A stretch of 64,000 nucleotides of DNA. It comes from Hexactinellida sp. DTS-2022. Its lineage: Eukaryota; Porifera; Hexactinellida. Numbering within the stretch: the first letter of the stretch is position 1; every line of letters starts with the position of its first letter. Below, piece after piece: positions 51,553 to 63,671 of this stretch. The translations under genes and the position numbers were made by a program. The stretch covers positions 11,708,501-11,772,500 of the forward strand of contig JAPNXP010000001.1 of the NCBI GenBank assembly GCA_028753945.1, given 5' to 3'. The notes beneath the pieces were generated by a model. That model saw nothing but the letters and a program-made list of their open reading frames with translations, was not told the origin of the DNA and made no database searches.

Positions 51553-54500
51553 TCAATAAGAGTTGTGGGAGAAAGCTAGTTTCTGTATTTGGGAATAGTT
51601 GTCGGTTTTTGTCAATCGCCAATAGTGTTCCACAAATTCTGAGTGTGCGAATTTCTCGACAAATTTCTGGTCGTGGGTAATCAGAATCATCTGAAAGTTA
51701 GATTTTCCTTGAGCCTTGGCTTCCAATAAATCAATCAAATTCTCAGCCAGAGAAGCTACATTTCTTTGATCTAGATTTGTGGTCGGCTCATCAAGTGCAA
51801 TTATCCCGCATTTCCCACAGAACGTCTCTGCTAGCGCCAGTCGAATAAGGATGCACGCCAGGACCTTCTGACCCGCGCTGCACCGCCCCCGCATCCCCAT
51901 CTCTATCTCCCCCTTCATCATAACGACTCTGTAGTTATACGAGCACCTGCCAGTAGCACTGCTGGTCCCTTCGTCATCAGCAGAAATCTGTATGTAGTCT
52001 ATATCGGAGCCCTTGTAGATGTTCTGCCAGAGCTCCTGTAGGATGGCGTTGATCTGCTCTATCTTGCTTTTGTGGAACTGCATCATGCATCTGTCCAGCT
52101 TGTGATATGCGTAATCCAGGTCTTTAATGAGGTACCCCACCGTCATGAGCTCGAACCTCTTGAGGTCATGCTCCCGTATAATGTTCCGGTACTGCTCCGA
52201 CTCGAGGATGCGTCTCAGCTTGTCCACCTGCTTCCTCTTCTCTTCCAGCTCGCCCGTCAGTTTGTCCCGCTTAGATCTCTTCGTCTTCAGCACGGTCTCT
52301 ATCTGCCGTAGGGCGGCCTGCAGCTTCTTGGGCGGGTTCCTCTCCAGCTCCTCCCCCAGCCCCGCGATCTCCTCTCGCAGCTGCCGGAGACTCGCCTGGT
52401 GTCCGATGAGCTCAATCGCGTCTGTGTACTCCCGGGTTATGTTCCTGGAGTTGGCGATCTCGTTCTCTATCTTGGAGATGTTAGCTCGCAGCTCCCCCAG
52501 CCTCTCGCCAAGACTCTCAGTCCTGCTCTTGGCCTGGGCGATCTCTCGCAGACAGGCCTCGTACTCCGTCTGGCTAATGGCAGAGGAGGCAGAGTCAATC
52601 TCACACTGCTTCTCACCGATCTTAGAGATCAGAGACCTGAACAGTTCTATCTTCCTTCTCTTGCCACTCAGGGTTTTCTCATTCTCCGTGCGCTTCTCCT
52701 TCAGCTCGCTCTCGAACTTGAGGATGCGACTCTTGATGGGAGCGAGCGACTGCCTCACCTCCCGGATGCTCCTCTCCAGAGTCTCCATCCTCCCCTCCAG
52801 CTCGGCTCTCTTCTCCACTAGCGCGGTCTGCTTCTGCTGCCGCTGTCGCTGTTCCAGCTGGGCAGACCTCAGCTCGTGCAGGCGCTGCTCCTTGCCCCGC
52901 AGCTCCCGCTCGTGCTTCTGCTGGGAGGCTTGCTTCTCTGCGATCTGAGAATCGAACAGCTTTATTTCCCTCTGCGTCTTGCGCAGCTGCGCCCTGACCT
53001 CCTCGAGGGACCTGGAAGCAATCGGGTTCTTCAGTTTCTTAGACTCAGTGCTTATCTTGGAATCTATTTCCTCGCACTCGTTCTCTTTCTCGCCCAGTAC
53101 GCGGACATCTGGGACGAGAGTGTTTATCTTCTCCAAGATGGTCAGTATAGCTTTCAGCTGCTTCTCCTGCAGGCTTATTTCCTGCGCCAGCTCGTTCTCC
53201 TGTATGGCCAGCTGGTCGTGCTCGGCCAGCAGAGACGGGAGTGTGGCCTTCTCCACAGTGAGCATGTCCTCGCTGGTGCCTGAGAGCCGCTGCAGGTTCT
53301 CCAGCCTCCCGCGAAGCTCCGACAGCTGCGACTGCTGCTGCGACATCATGGTGGGCGCCACGTGCGTTATGCGCTTCTGCAGGGACTCCAGCACCGGTAA
53401 AATGCCCTCCGGCTTGTCGAACGCCCGCTTGCAGACGGGACACGCGTGTCTCTGCTCTATGAAGCTGAGACAGTCCTTGTAGAACTGCTTCGAGCTGGAG
53501 ACGGACATCAGCTTGTCCTGCTCGGCCTGCTGCTCCTGCTTCAGCTCCTCCAGCACCTCAGAGTGCTCCCGCTCTCCGCAGAGCTCCCGCTTGCGGCTGT
53601 TGAACCTCTCCAGGCTCTCCCTGCACTGGGCCGCCTGCTGCTCGCACATGTTCCTCTTAGCGGCCGCCTCGCTCAGCTCCCTGTTGAGACCCTCCAGTTT
53701 GGAGCTGGCCCTCTTCCGCTCGCCCTCCTTATCCGCCTTGAGAGCCAGCAGCTTGCCCTCCAGCTCCGAGAGGGGCGGCGGCCACACGAACAGAGACTCC
53801 AGCTCGGGGTTTATCCTGTCTAGCGTCTCGGACACAGACCTCTTCTTACCCGCCCTCTCTCGCTCGTAGCTCTCCAGCGTCCGACGCACGAACTCCTCTC
53901 TCTCCAGCTCGTTGTTCTCCCGCTCCAGCCCCGGCACCAGTCTCTCCCGCTCCTGCCTCCTGTCTGCCAGCAGCTGGAGCTCTGACTCGGTCTGCTCCGG
54001 GTCCCGACTGCCCCGCAGAGCCGCCAGCTCCTCCCCCGCAAGCTCTATGCTCTCCTGGATGTCCTCCAGCTCCCGCCCCGGCCCCTGCTCCTCTCGGACA
54101 CTCACCAGTCGCTGCTCAGTCTCGCGCTGCTCCTCCTCGCGGATCTTGCAGGTCTGTTCCTGTTTGGCCTGCTCCCTCAGCAGGTCCTCCTTCCGCGAGA
54201 CCAGCGCCCGCTCCTGCTCCTCCACCTCTGACGTCACGCTCCGCAGCTCCGACTCCAGCAGCCGCAGGTGCGACTTTCCGCGCGAGAGCGAGTCTCTCCC
54301 GAGGGACCCCGGGGAGGAGAGGAGCGGGGAGCTGGAGGAAGACATCACGGCGGTCAGCTCGTCCATCATTTCTTTCATAATTATTTTCTTGTTTTCCAGA
54401 GACTTTCTGTTCTCGTCCAGTTTCCCGAGTCGCTGTTGCTGCTGCCTCAGCTGTTTCTCGGCCTCCCCGCGGTTCCCCTCCGCCTCCCTCAGCTCTCTGT

Positions 54501-55473
54501 CTCGCGACTTCTGACACCTCTCTTCTGCGCGCATCCGCTCCGCGTGCTCCTCCTTCTCCCGCCGCAGAACCGCCACCTCCCCGCTAGGGTCGATGTGAAG
54601 GAACTTCCCTTCAAAGCTCGTGATATTCTGCTCCAGGTGTCTGCGGGTGTTCAGCTTGCTCCTGTGCTCGCCCTCCCGCCGCTGCGCAGCCTCCAGCAGC
54701 TCGCTGCCGCGGGAGAGCTCCCGCTCCTTCTCCCCGACGCAGGCCTCCAGATCGGAGGATTCGCTTTCCTTGGCTGTCACCGCCTTCTCGAAGGAACTCA
54801 GCTCGAACTTGAACTCGTCCACCTGGTTCTTCTTGTCGCCCATGTGCTTGAGGTCGTTCTCTAGCAGCTTCCATTGGCTCTGGTATTCGCTCTTGAGTTT
54901 CTTCAGATTCTCAAGTGCTTTCGTGAACCGCGTAATCTCGAAAATGTTATCGAATCTCCTCTTCAGCTCCTTGCCCTCCTCCAGCGGCCAGTGCGACTCC
55001 TCCTGGTGGCAGAATATAACGGAGGAGAGCACGTACTTGGACACGCCCAGCTGCCGCACCATCTCCCTGTCGAAGTCTGTGCACTTTGAGGAAATGGAAG
55101 TCTTCACCTCGCCCCCCCTGCTCAGACTGGACTCCAGTGACTTGGTGGTTATCTGTCCGTTCGGCTTCAGAGTGGAGTGCAGCAGTCTGGTGGCACAGAA
55201 GTCTTCTCCCGTGTGGTTCTTGAAGTCGAGCATAACCTTGCTTTTCACCTCGCTCCTGCCCAGGAGCTTGGGGTCTGTCACGAACACGTTTCCCGGCGCG
55301 TTGGGGGGGTAACAGCCGGTTGCCATAAACCGCAGACACTCTATTATAGAGGTCTTGCCGGCCCCGTTCTGCCCGGCTATTATAGTGATCGGAGACTCGA
55401 ACTTTATGTTGCTCTCCTGCATCGGGTGGAAGCTGCGGATACCCATTATCTGCAACTTGTCGAGAGTAGTCAT
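51553..55473 (-). CDS. RAD50: RAD50, DNA double-strand-break repair ATPase, single exon
   Basis: An uninterrupted frame of 1,306 residues from ATG 55473; human RAD50 has 1,312. RAD50 with MRE11 and NBS1 holds and processes broken DNA ends and starts ATM signalling. Features in order: N-terminal ATPase half with Walker A GQNGAGKT (residues 36-43), Q-loop region VIFCHQEESHWPL, long coiled coil with heptads rich in Glu, Arg and Leu, zinc hook CPVC at about residues 678-681, returning coiled coil, signature [13 protein letters not shown], Walker [13 protein letters not shown] and the C-terminal VEHYWRL. Start choice: MTTLDKLQIMGIRSF aligns to the family N-terminus, whereas the upstream MYYILLL stretch does not. 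No intron interrupts it, although vertebrate RAD50 has about 25 exons. Two damaged copies lie downstream. Confidence 0.95.
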   Translation of the reverse strand: MTTLDKLQIMGIRSFHPMQESNIKFESPITIIAGQNGAGKTSIIECLRFMATGCYPPNAPGNVFVTDPKLLGRSEVKSKVMLDFKNHTGEDFCATRLLHSTLKPNGQITTKSLESSLSRGGEVKTSISSKCTDFDREMVRQLGVSKYVLSSVIFCHQEESHWPLEEGKELKRRFDNIFEITRFTKALENLKKLKSEYQSQWKLLENDLKHMGDKKNQVDEFKFELSSFEKAVTAKESESSDLEACVGEKERELSRGSELLEAAQRREGEHRSKLNTRRHLEQNITSFEGKFLHIDPSGEVAVLRREKEEHAERMRAEERCQKSRDRELREAEGNRGEAEKQLRQQQQRLGKLDENRKSLENKKIIMKEMMDELTAVMSSSSSPLLSSPGSLGRDSLSRGKSHLRLLESELRSVTSEVEEQERALVSRKEDLLREQAKQEQTCKIREEEQRETEQRLVSVREEQGPGRELEDIQESIELAGEELAALRGSRDPEQTESELQLLADRRQERERLVPGLERENNELEREEFVRRTLESYERERAGKKRSVSETLDRINPELESLFVWPPPLSELEGKLLALKADKEGERKRASSKLEGLNRELSEAAAKRNMCEQQAAQCRESLERFNSRKRELCGEREHSEVLEELKQEQQAEQDKLMSVSSSKQFYKDCLSFIEQRHACPVCKRAFDKPEGILPVLESLQKRITHVAPTMMSQQQSQLSELRGRLENLQRLSGTSEDMLTVEKATLPSLLAEHDQLAIQENELAQEISLQEKQLKAILTILEKINTLVPDVRVLGEKENECEEIDSKISTESKKLKNPIASRSLEEVRAQLRKTQREIKLFDSQIAEKQASQQKHERELRGKEQRLHELRSAQLEQRQRQQKQTALVEKRAELEGRMETLERSIREVRQSLAPIKSRILKFESELKEKRTENEKTLSGKRRKIELFRSLISKIGEKQCEIDSASSAISQTEYEACLREIAQAKSRTESLGERLGELRANISKIENEIANSRNITREYTDAIELIGHQASLRQLREEIAGLGEELERNPPKKLQAALRQIETVLKTKRSKRDKLTGELEEKRKQVDKLRRILESEQYRNIIREHDLKRFELMTVGYLIKDLDYAYHKLDRCMMQFHKSKIEQINAILQELWQNIYKGSDIDYIQISADDEGTSSATGRCSYNYRVVMMKGEIEMGMRGRCSAGQKVLACILIRLALAETFCGKCGIIALDEPTTNLDQRNVASLAENLIDLLEAKAQGKSNFQMILITHDQKFVEKFAHSEFVEHYWRLTKTDNYSQIQKLAFSHNSY

Positions 55474-55800
55474 TGCTATTGTTAGCCCAACCAACAGTAA
55501 TATGTAGTACAAGATATATATGTTGTAAATAAGAGAAATAGAGTAGGCGGCGAGATTGAGTAATACTTAAATAGAAAGGGTTTAACTAAATATTATGGGT
55601 TGTTAAAAATTTATTATATCCCAGATCTATTCCAGTTATTTGTTCACTTCTAAGTGTGAATATTTGGTAAACAAGTTGCTGAATACGAATATTACACTCG
55701 CAAATCTATATTATTAAATCTCGATTGTTGTTTGTTTGTGTGTGTGTGTGTTTGTCCGGATTGTATTAAAGTGATGGGGGAATAGAAACCGCAATTAATA

Positions 55801-56960
55801 TTGGGATATAAACTAACTTTCAAATGTTATAATAGGTAAACAATTCTTATAATAGGTAAACAAGTATGCTGAACACGAATTTCGCGTTTATAAATTTCTC
55901 ATATGAATATTTGTTGTTGTTGTTTACACAAAATAGGTAAACAAATTAATGAAAATTCAAAATCAACCTAGAAGTTAGCTTTCAACGGGTATTGTAGGTA
56001 AACAAGTATGCTGAACACGAATTTCGCGTTTATAAATTTATCATATGAATATTTGTTGTTGTTGTTTGCACAAAATAGGTAAACAAATTAATGAAAATTC
56101 AAAATCAACCTAGAAGTTAGCTTTCAACGGGTATTGTAGGTAAACAAGTATGCTGAACACAAATTTCGCGTTTATAAATTTATCATATGAATATTTGTTG
56201 TTGTTGTTTGCACAAAATAGGTAAACAAATTAATGAAAATTCAAAATCAACCTAGAAGTTAGCTTTCAACAGGTATTGTAGGTAAACAAGTATGCTGAAC
56301 ACGAATTTCGCGTTTATAAATTTCTCATATGAATATTTGTTGTTGTTGTTTACACAAAATAGGTAAACAAATTAATTAAAATTCAAAATCAACCTAGAAG
56401 TTAGCTTTCAACGGGTATTGTAGGTAAACAAGTATGCTGAACACGAATTTCGCGTTTATAAATTTCTCATATGAATATTTGTTGTTGTTGGTTACACAAA
56501 ATAGGTAAACAAATTAATTAAAATTCAAAATCAACCTAGAAGTTAGCTTTCAACGGGTATTGTAGGTAAACAAGTATGCTGAACACGAATTTCGCGTATA
56601 AATTTCTCATATGAATATTTTTTGTTGTTGTTTACACAAAATAGGTAAACAAATTAATGAAAATTCAAAATCAACCTAGAAGTTAGCTTCCAACGGGTAT
56701 TATAGTTAAACAAGTATGCTGAACACGATTTTCGCGGTTAAAATTTTCTAATATGAATATTTGTTGTCGTTGTTTACACAAAATAGGTAAACAAATTAAT
56801 GAAAATTCAAAATCAACCTAGAAGTTAGCTTTCAATGGGTATTATAAGTAAACAAGTGTGCTGAACACGAATTTCGCATTTATAAAATTCTAATATGAGT
56901 ATTTGTTGTTGTGGTTTACACAAATAGGTAAACAAATTAATGAAAATCAAAATAATAACT
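55801..56960. repeat. 142-bp satellite array, 8 units
   Basis: The word 'caagtatgctgaac' recurs at 55861, 56003, 56145, 56287, 56429, 56571 and 56711, with 'caagtgtgctgaac' at 56853, so the period is 142 bp, one unit being 140. Each unit also has 'gaatatttgttgttgttgtt' and 'aaattcaaaatcaacctaga'. Divergence rises toward both ends, the usual pattern of unequal exchange. Confidence 0.93.
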
Positions 56961-57041
56961 TCCCTTTCTACCATTTCACAGTGGCTTAAAATCGCAGTTG
57001 GTAGGGAATAGATATCTGTGTGCACTTTAGCCTATTATAAT

Positions 57042-57290
57042 GTATTAATTACATATGGGTTATCGATGTTTAGAAAATGTTTGGTCATATCAAAATTTAT
57101 TTACACCTCATACTTTGTCTGTTATGACGTCATGATGATGTTACTTATTTTTTTGAAATTCTGAAATCCGCTATATCTTTCGAGTTTGCGTTGTACTATG
57201 AATTAATTACATATGGGTTATCGATGCCTATGCTCTTTTGACATAAAAAAAAATTATTTATGGCTCCAGATGTATTAGTTATGACGTCAT
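57042..57290. repeat. two direct copies of a ~168-bp unit
   Basis: 'attaattacatatgggttat' occurs at 57042 and again at 57210, each followed by 'cgatg' and, about 85 bases on, by 'gttatgacgtcat'. The repeat stops in a poly-T tract. Confidence 0.6.
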
Positions 57291-57447
57291 ACAACCGTGT
57301 TTTTTTTTAATTTCTGGTATTAATTAATTTAACCCCTTAAATTAATATTTTGCAATTATGTGTCGACTGTACCTAGGAATTGCTTAGAAAATTAATTTAC
57401 TTATTGCCTTAATTCATTCAAAATAGGTTTATTAATTATATAATACA

Positions 57448-58084
57448 CTATTTACAGCTGACGTAAGCTCGTATATTTTCTTTTACCAATTTCCAAATAA
57501 TCAAGAAGAAACAACTACTTATCAATCGGAACTTTTTTCGTGTTATCGCATCACTAAAATCTCCAGCATAGGCAATCTTTTTGGAAATCTGAGCTAACTG
57601 ACGGTTATCGTCTTGATTGGATACCAATTGTAAAGAAATAGCTGCGATTGAAATTTCTGACATGTCTTCAATTTCTGAAATTTCTTTAATGCACTCCAGG
57701 AATTTAGAGAGGCGTGATCTCTGATGTTTCAAATAAACACTATCGAGACTCTTTCTATGGATAGGTCTACTTTCATCAGGCACAGAGGACGTAGTAAAGT
57801 CAGCTGGAGTTGATAGACGACTCTTTTTAAAGTCCATAATTAAAATCGATTTGAGAATTCCACCATTCTCCATCCAATTCGTCAACTGACTTCCTTCCTT
57901 TCCTCACATTATTACGAACCCTCCATAGCAATGATTGCAAGGCACTATTATTTATTCCAACAGACTCTTCAATTTCAGTCAATGCTGCTTGAATATTGAA
58001 TTCATGCGACTTCAAAATCTTTGCCAAATCAAGTCTGGTCTTGGGGATATTCTGATCACTAGCTGCCATTTGAGATAAATACAC
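57448..58084 (-). pseudogene. unrecognised coding remnant in two overlapping frames
   Basis: The first frame (58084-57827) reads KTRLDLAKILKSHEFNIQAA, LTEIEESVGINNSALQSLLW, RVRNNVRKGRKSVDELDGEW. The second (57885-57448) continues ADFTTSSVPDESRPIHRKSL, KFLECIKEISEIEDMSEISI and ISLQLVSNQDDNRQLAQISK. They overlap near 57830-57885, so a single frameshift would join them. The composition and amphipathic helices look like a once-functional protein of at least 200 residues, and the SSVPDESRPIHRKSLDSV stretch looks conserved. I do not recognise the family. A transposon-borne accessory gene is my best guess, since only transposon relics surround it. Confidence 0.4.
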
Positions 58085-58812
58085 AAAAAAATGAATGAAA
58101 ATTGACGCGAATTATGGTCACTACTATCTTAAACAAAATATATATCACATATGAAACAGCAGAATCAAATAACTTGGTGGTTACAATGGATATTGAATTG
58201 CAGTTACCAAATTGAGACTTGGAATCTTGCATAGTAACCGAATGCTCACATTGGAATGTAGTATATATTTTTATTTCCGGAGCGAACCGGAGGTTGTGAC
58301 TTTGTATACTAACTCTACATACATTAATTGATTTTCTGAAAGTATATTCAATTTGCATTTCTTTGCATAATGGTGTTTCCGCACACTTCAAATATCTAGA
58401 TTTGTTACAATTTGTTTAATTTTACAGGTGATATTAAAAATAATATTTCTTGGAAAAATATTTAAGCTACACTACTATGATTAAAAAATACAGTTTCAGA
58501 ATACTTATATTACTAATCTAAATTTAGTACACACAAAAAATTGCCATAGTAACATAATTATATTGACTCTAAGTAGAATACCTTATTTCAAATTCCAACA
58601 AAACCGCAAATGGAACTAAATTACTCCAACGTTCGAAGGCAATTTTTATATACTTGTAGGCTTTAGATAAGCTGGAAATTTGAAATTTAGAACACTATGG
58701 CAATCAAATAACAATAAACAAGCTGGAAAACACAATAATACAGACCTCAATAATTGGTCTATTCCCTGCCATAAGCCACTGTGCATTTCCATGGTAGAAA
58801 ATGTGATGAGTA

Positions 58813-58886
58813 AGGCCGCACAGCGGCCGTTAACTTGAGGTGCGTAGCACCGATCTGTTGCAAAGCAACCGAGACCGAAGGGCTCG
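58813..58886. repeat. GC-rich mini-hairpin module, longest copy
   Basis: Three hairpins in a row, GGCCGC-ACA-GCGGCC, GGTGC-GTA-GCACC and GTTGC-AAA-GCAAC, followed by 'gaccgaagggctcg'. The inverse of the last part equals the 6029-6061 copy. Confidence 0.65.
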
Positions 58887-59419
58887 TTTCTATTATGTCT
58901 ATTTGTTGTTGTTATTGACAATATAAGTAAACAAGTTTGTAGAATATTAGAATTCACCTAGACTCCTAGAGACTAGACGGTTATTTTAAGTAATAAATTG
59001 CATGCTAAATACGAATTTAGAATTATCTACTTGCAAATAAGGGCTGTTTGTCGTTAAATTTGGGGAATTAATGACTAAGAATAAGATTTAGATTTTAAAT
59101 TATAAGTAAGCAAACTAGTATCATTATAGTGCGTATATAGATAATATTGAAGCTTGACAAAATGAATACAAGTCCTTTTCTAAGTTAATTATATTGCGTG
59201 GTAAAGTGTAAATTATACATGATATTGTATGATAATGAATAGTTAATTAATTATATATTCTATCTGGTACACTGAGAGCAGACGAGATTTATCGAATAGT
59301 GTAAGTACAGTTTTATTTTTAAGATAATCAAGGTATTACCCATAGGTTCATATATAGTAAATAGACACTCCCCAGATATAGTATAAACCTTGGTACCATT
59401 TGTGATTGGTAACATACTA

Positions 59420-59608
59420 CAGTAGAACTTCGTTAAACGAATACCAAGTTACCAACGGACAGTAAATATCTGTTAGCATTATCCGAAGTTCGTATTAACC
59501 GGAGTAATACTCAAAGAATAGCCATTGTAAGGACCTGTTTTGTGGAACTGTTTGTTCGTCTTATCCGGAAATTCGTATTAACCGTGTTCGTACTAACGAG
59601 GTTCTACT
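59420..59608. mobile_element. pogo-like MITE, family 1
   Basis: CAGTAGAACTTCGTTAAACG at the left and 'gtactaacgaggttctact' at the right. The centre 'agccattgtaaggacc' matches 43164-43347. It is the 3' neighbour of SRP54. Confidence 0.75.
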
Positions 59609-59766
59609 TAATTACTAGCCAAAGTGAGTTAGCATACTAAATAAAGGGGCGGTTCAGTTATATCCCTAGATTGAGACAAGTAGACAAACAGAACAGGTAT
59701 ATCTAATAATTATAGCTCCATTACAATGCTATATAGCATAAGAGTATAACCAGCTGACAGCTGTGC

Positions 59767-61283
<1,517 letters not shown>

Positions 61284-61744
61284 CAACTAGATAGTATATA
61301 GACTAGAGAATAGATACGGTAAGGAATAACCTGTATAGAAAGTGGGCTGTTAGGGAAGTAGGGGGAAATTACTGTCTGTAGATAACGCCATAACGGTTTC
61401 ATAGACATGTTATACTAACACAGATTATGAGGCTTAAATTAGCAGATACAAGGGAATATAAACCCTAACTTAATATCAAAACTAGTTATAACTTATAATA
61501 ACCAATGACTATTATACAGAAAAATCGGAATCACACAGAAATGAAAAAATCTATTGTATAGTTGTGCTTTTCAAATTTCAATGCACTTTGCCGCCAAACA
61601 AATGGCTTCTCGGTCCATAGGTGCTTATAAAAGAGAGTTCGAAAGTAAACTGTAATAAAATTCCATGCATAAACTCCAGAATGGAAAGTTAGGACTTACA
61701 CTAGTGTATTCGCGAATTTGGTAGAATTTATGTACTTGAACACA

Positions 61745-62400
61745 TACCTGCCAACCGTACAGGGATTTCCTGTACAGAACAGGGATTTTGACCATTTTGG
61801 CTGGACCGTACAGGGATTTTTAAATTTGTACAGGGATTTTTAAATTTGTACAGGGATTTTTAGCTAGGGAAATTTATTGATTGTGAGTCTATTAATAGCT
61901 AAACTTGTCTACAACATCTAAATATAGCATTTTGTTTTTGTGTAAAATCTGTTCCTATACGAGCATATAGGGATGTACAGTCTATATAAACTAATGTTTT
62001 CACCTTACAAGCAGGGGCGTCGGAAGCGTGAAATCGGGGAGGGGGCAATCAGAATTTAGATGGGGCAGAGATAAAAAGCTAATTCTTAGTTTTATAAATC
62101 CCCACGTGATTTTATGTCTTTTTTGATAGTTTCACTTCGGATAAGAGCAGTGGTATCATGACATTTGAACTCATGTGTATCATTGGTGTTGTTATTACAT
62201 CTATTTGGACAGGGGAAGGGAGCACAGGCGAGGGGATGCACAGATGAGGGGGCACCGAGATTTTTGAGGGGGGCACGTGCCCCCCCTTCTGACGCCCCTG
62301 CTTACAAGAAAGATTTTTTTGGGTGTACAGGGATTTTGGCCAATGTACAGGGGGAAATAGGAGCCTCGTACAGGGATATGTCTCAAATAGGTTGGCGTGA
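61745..62400. mobile_element. composite repeat with 'gtacagggattttt' units
   Basis: The left end 'acctgccaaccgtacaggga' and the right end 'tacagggatatgtctcaaataggttgg' are loosely inverse. In between, 'gtacagggatttttaaattt' recurs in tandem at 61812-61862. A second element (62012-62299) interrupts it. Confidence 0.5.
62012..62299. mobile_element. hAT-like MITE inserted in the composite repeat
   Basis: CAGGGGCGTCGGAAGCG at the left and 'cttctgacgcccctg' at the right. The flanks 'ttacaag' (62005) and 'cttacaag' (62300) agree, which supports an 8-bp duplication of CTTACAAG. Non-coding; the G-rich tips create a spurious open frame. Confidence 0.75.
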
Positions 62401-62619
62401 ATTTTACTTTTTGTGTAAACAGTTGAACACGGATATAACGAATTCATTAGGACGGTAGAAGTGTATTAGATAAAACGTGAATTAGATAAATGCGTGAAAC
62501 GATGAAATACATATGAACAAATAGGCTAGTAAGAATAAATTAGTTATATCCATGAATTCGTTATATCCATTTCCATTATAGATACCGTTACCCGTAGATT
62601 AATTAACATCAGAATCTAT

Positions 62620-63658
62620 TCATAACAGAGATTTAATCCTCTCTTCTCTCGCCCTAACGGCCTCCTCCCAAATAGTCTCTCCGGTGCACTGACACACTTT
62701 CTTGCGGTTCCCAAACACCCCAGAGGATCTAGCTATCACGCCATAGGTACAGGTTCCCTTTGTGAGTGGAGAGGTGACTAGCGAGCGGCCTATGACGTCA
62801 CTAACTTTAAACTGGCTGGTTGTGAAGCTAAAGTTAGCAACTCCGTCAGGCCCTACTTCAAACGTGCCTAGATACCCTTTGGCGTCATTGGTATTTGAAT
62901 CTGTAGAGACAATACATTCTACTTAGAAAACAAATGGACGAATGAAGGGTAATGAAGAAATTGTTCGAAATTGGAAAATATTCGAGCCAAATAGGAAATA
63001 GCCTGGGTTTTCTTATATCCATGGTCTAGTAATACTAAAAATTCGAACTATTTGCTACTTTGGTTTTTCGAACTTTCGAACCATTTCCACCATACCGAAG
63101 AAACAGCCTGAATTTAATCAAATCACCATGGATACCAAATAAGCACTGAAACGCATGATCATATCCAGGACTAATAAAATAAAGTCATTTTGACATATTT
63201 ATGTTAGTTTATATAGGAAAAAAGACAAGTTTACTACTTATTTATTGAATAAGAGTAACTAAAATGAACAAAAAGGGAACTATTTAGGTGTTTTAAGCGT
63301 GCGTAGTCTTAATACTGATCTGATTTTAGAGAATTGTGCTCCAGAAAATTATTTTTCCAATGCGGGTTTTTCGAGGACCTTCGCGGGTCAGCGGGTTTCG
63401 ATGCTCAAATGCGGGTCACTTGGGAGCCCAGCTTACCTTTCCCAAACACGTCTCCACAGCTCTCTGCCCCCCGCGTGATATCTCCCCGCGTGTGCACCCG
63501 TGCCTCGTACCGCCCCTGCCGTACCCCACTGAGGGACCCCTCCACCCCGCAGACACCCGCCCCCTGCAGCAGTCTGCTCAGCCCTGCCACTTTCCCGCCA
63601 CTCAGCATTGTGACCACTCCCGAGTCCACTGGAGTGGCGCTGGTGGCGTAGCTGTAGC
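62620..63658 (-). CDS. CCS: CCS, copper chaperone for SOD1 (3' part, two exons in window)
   Basis: Exons 63658-63437 and 62900-62620 (TGA) join in phase through a GT-AG intron; earlier exons lie beyond the right edge. CCS loads copper and the disulfide into SOD1 in the cytosol. The first exon encodes the start of the SOD-like domain 2 (GVVTMLSGGKVAGLSRLLQG, VEGSLSGVRQGRYEARVHTR, GDITRGAESCGDVFG); the second encodes its end (SDVIGRSLVTS, GVIARSSGVFGNRKK) and domain 3, with the copper-transfer CxC motif in KKVCQCTGETIWEE. Odd: the metal-binding HxH of SOD-like domains reads RVH, and the segment that normally holds further His ligands is shortened to DSNTNDAKGYLG. The fold-forming and SOD1-contact residues look kept. 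The N-terminal MxCxxC domain is not visible. Confidence 0.88.
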
Positions 63659-63671
63659 CTCGCAATACAAC

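Larger units (their letters stand above)
58085..59766. other. intergenic with repeats, no gene
   Basis: It holds the GC-rich hairpin module 58813-58886, one diverged satellite monomer near 58905-59000, and the MITE 59420-59608. 58646-58957 is open on the minus strand but shows no family resemblance and runs through the hairpin module. Confidence 0.5.

Noticed and set aside
52127-55312. Long plus-strand open frames across RAD50
   Set aside because: Ser/Leu/Arg-rich antisense shadows caused by the codon bias of the coiled coil; no family resemblance.
45351-55473. RAD50 copies as retrocopies of an mRNA
   Set aside because: The shared sequence continues past the stop codon into the same AT-rich flank in all copies, and no poly(A) tract ends it, so segmental DNA duplication fits better.
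55474-55512. RAD50 start 13 codons upstream of 55473
   Set aside because: The upstream MYYILLLVGLTIA stretch has no counterpart in RAD50, while MTTLDKLQIMGIRSF aligns to the family N-terminus.
55801-56960. CRISPR-like array
   Set aside because: Units are whole 142-bp satellite monomers with no unique spacers, in a eukaryotic genome.
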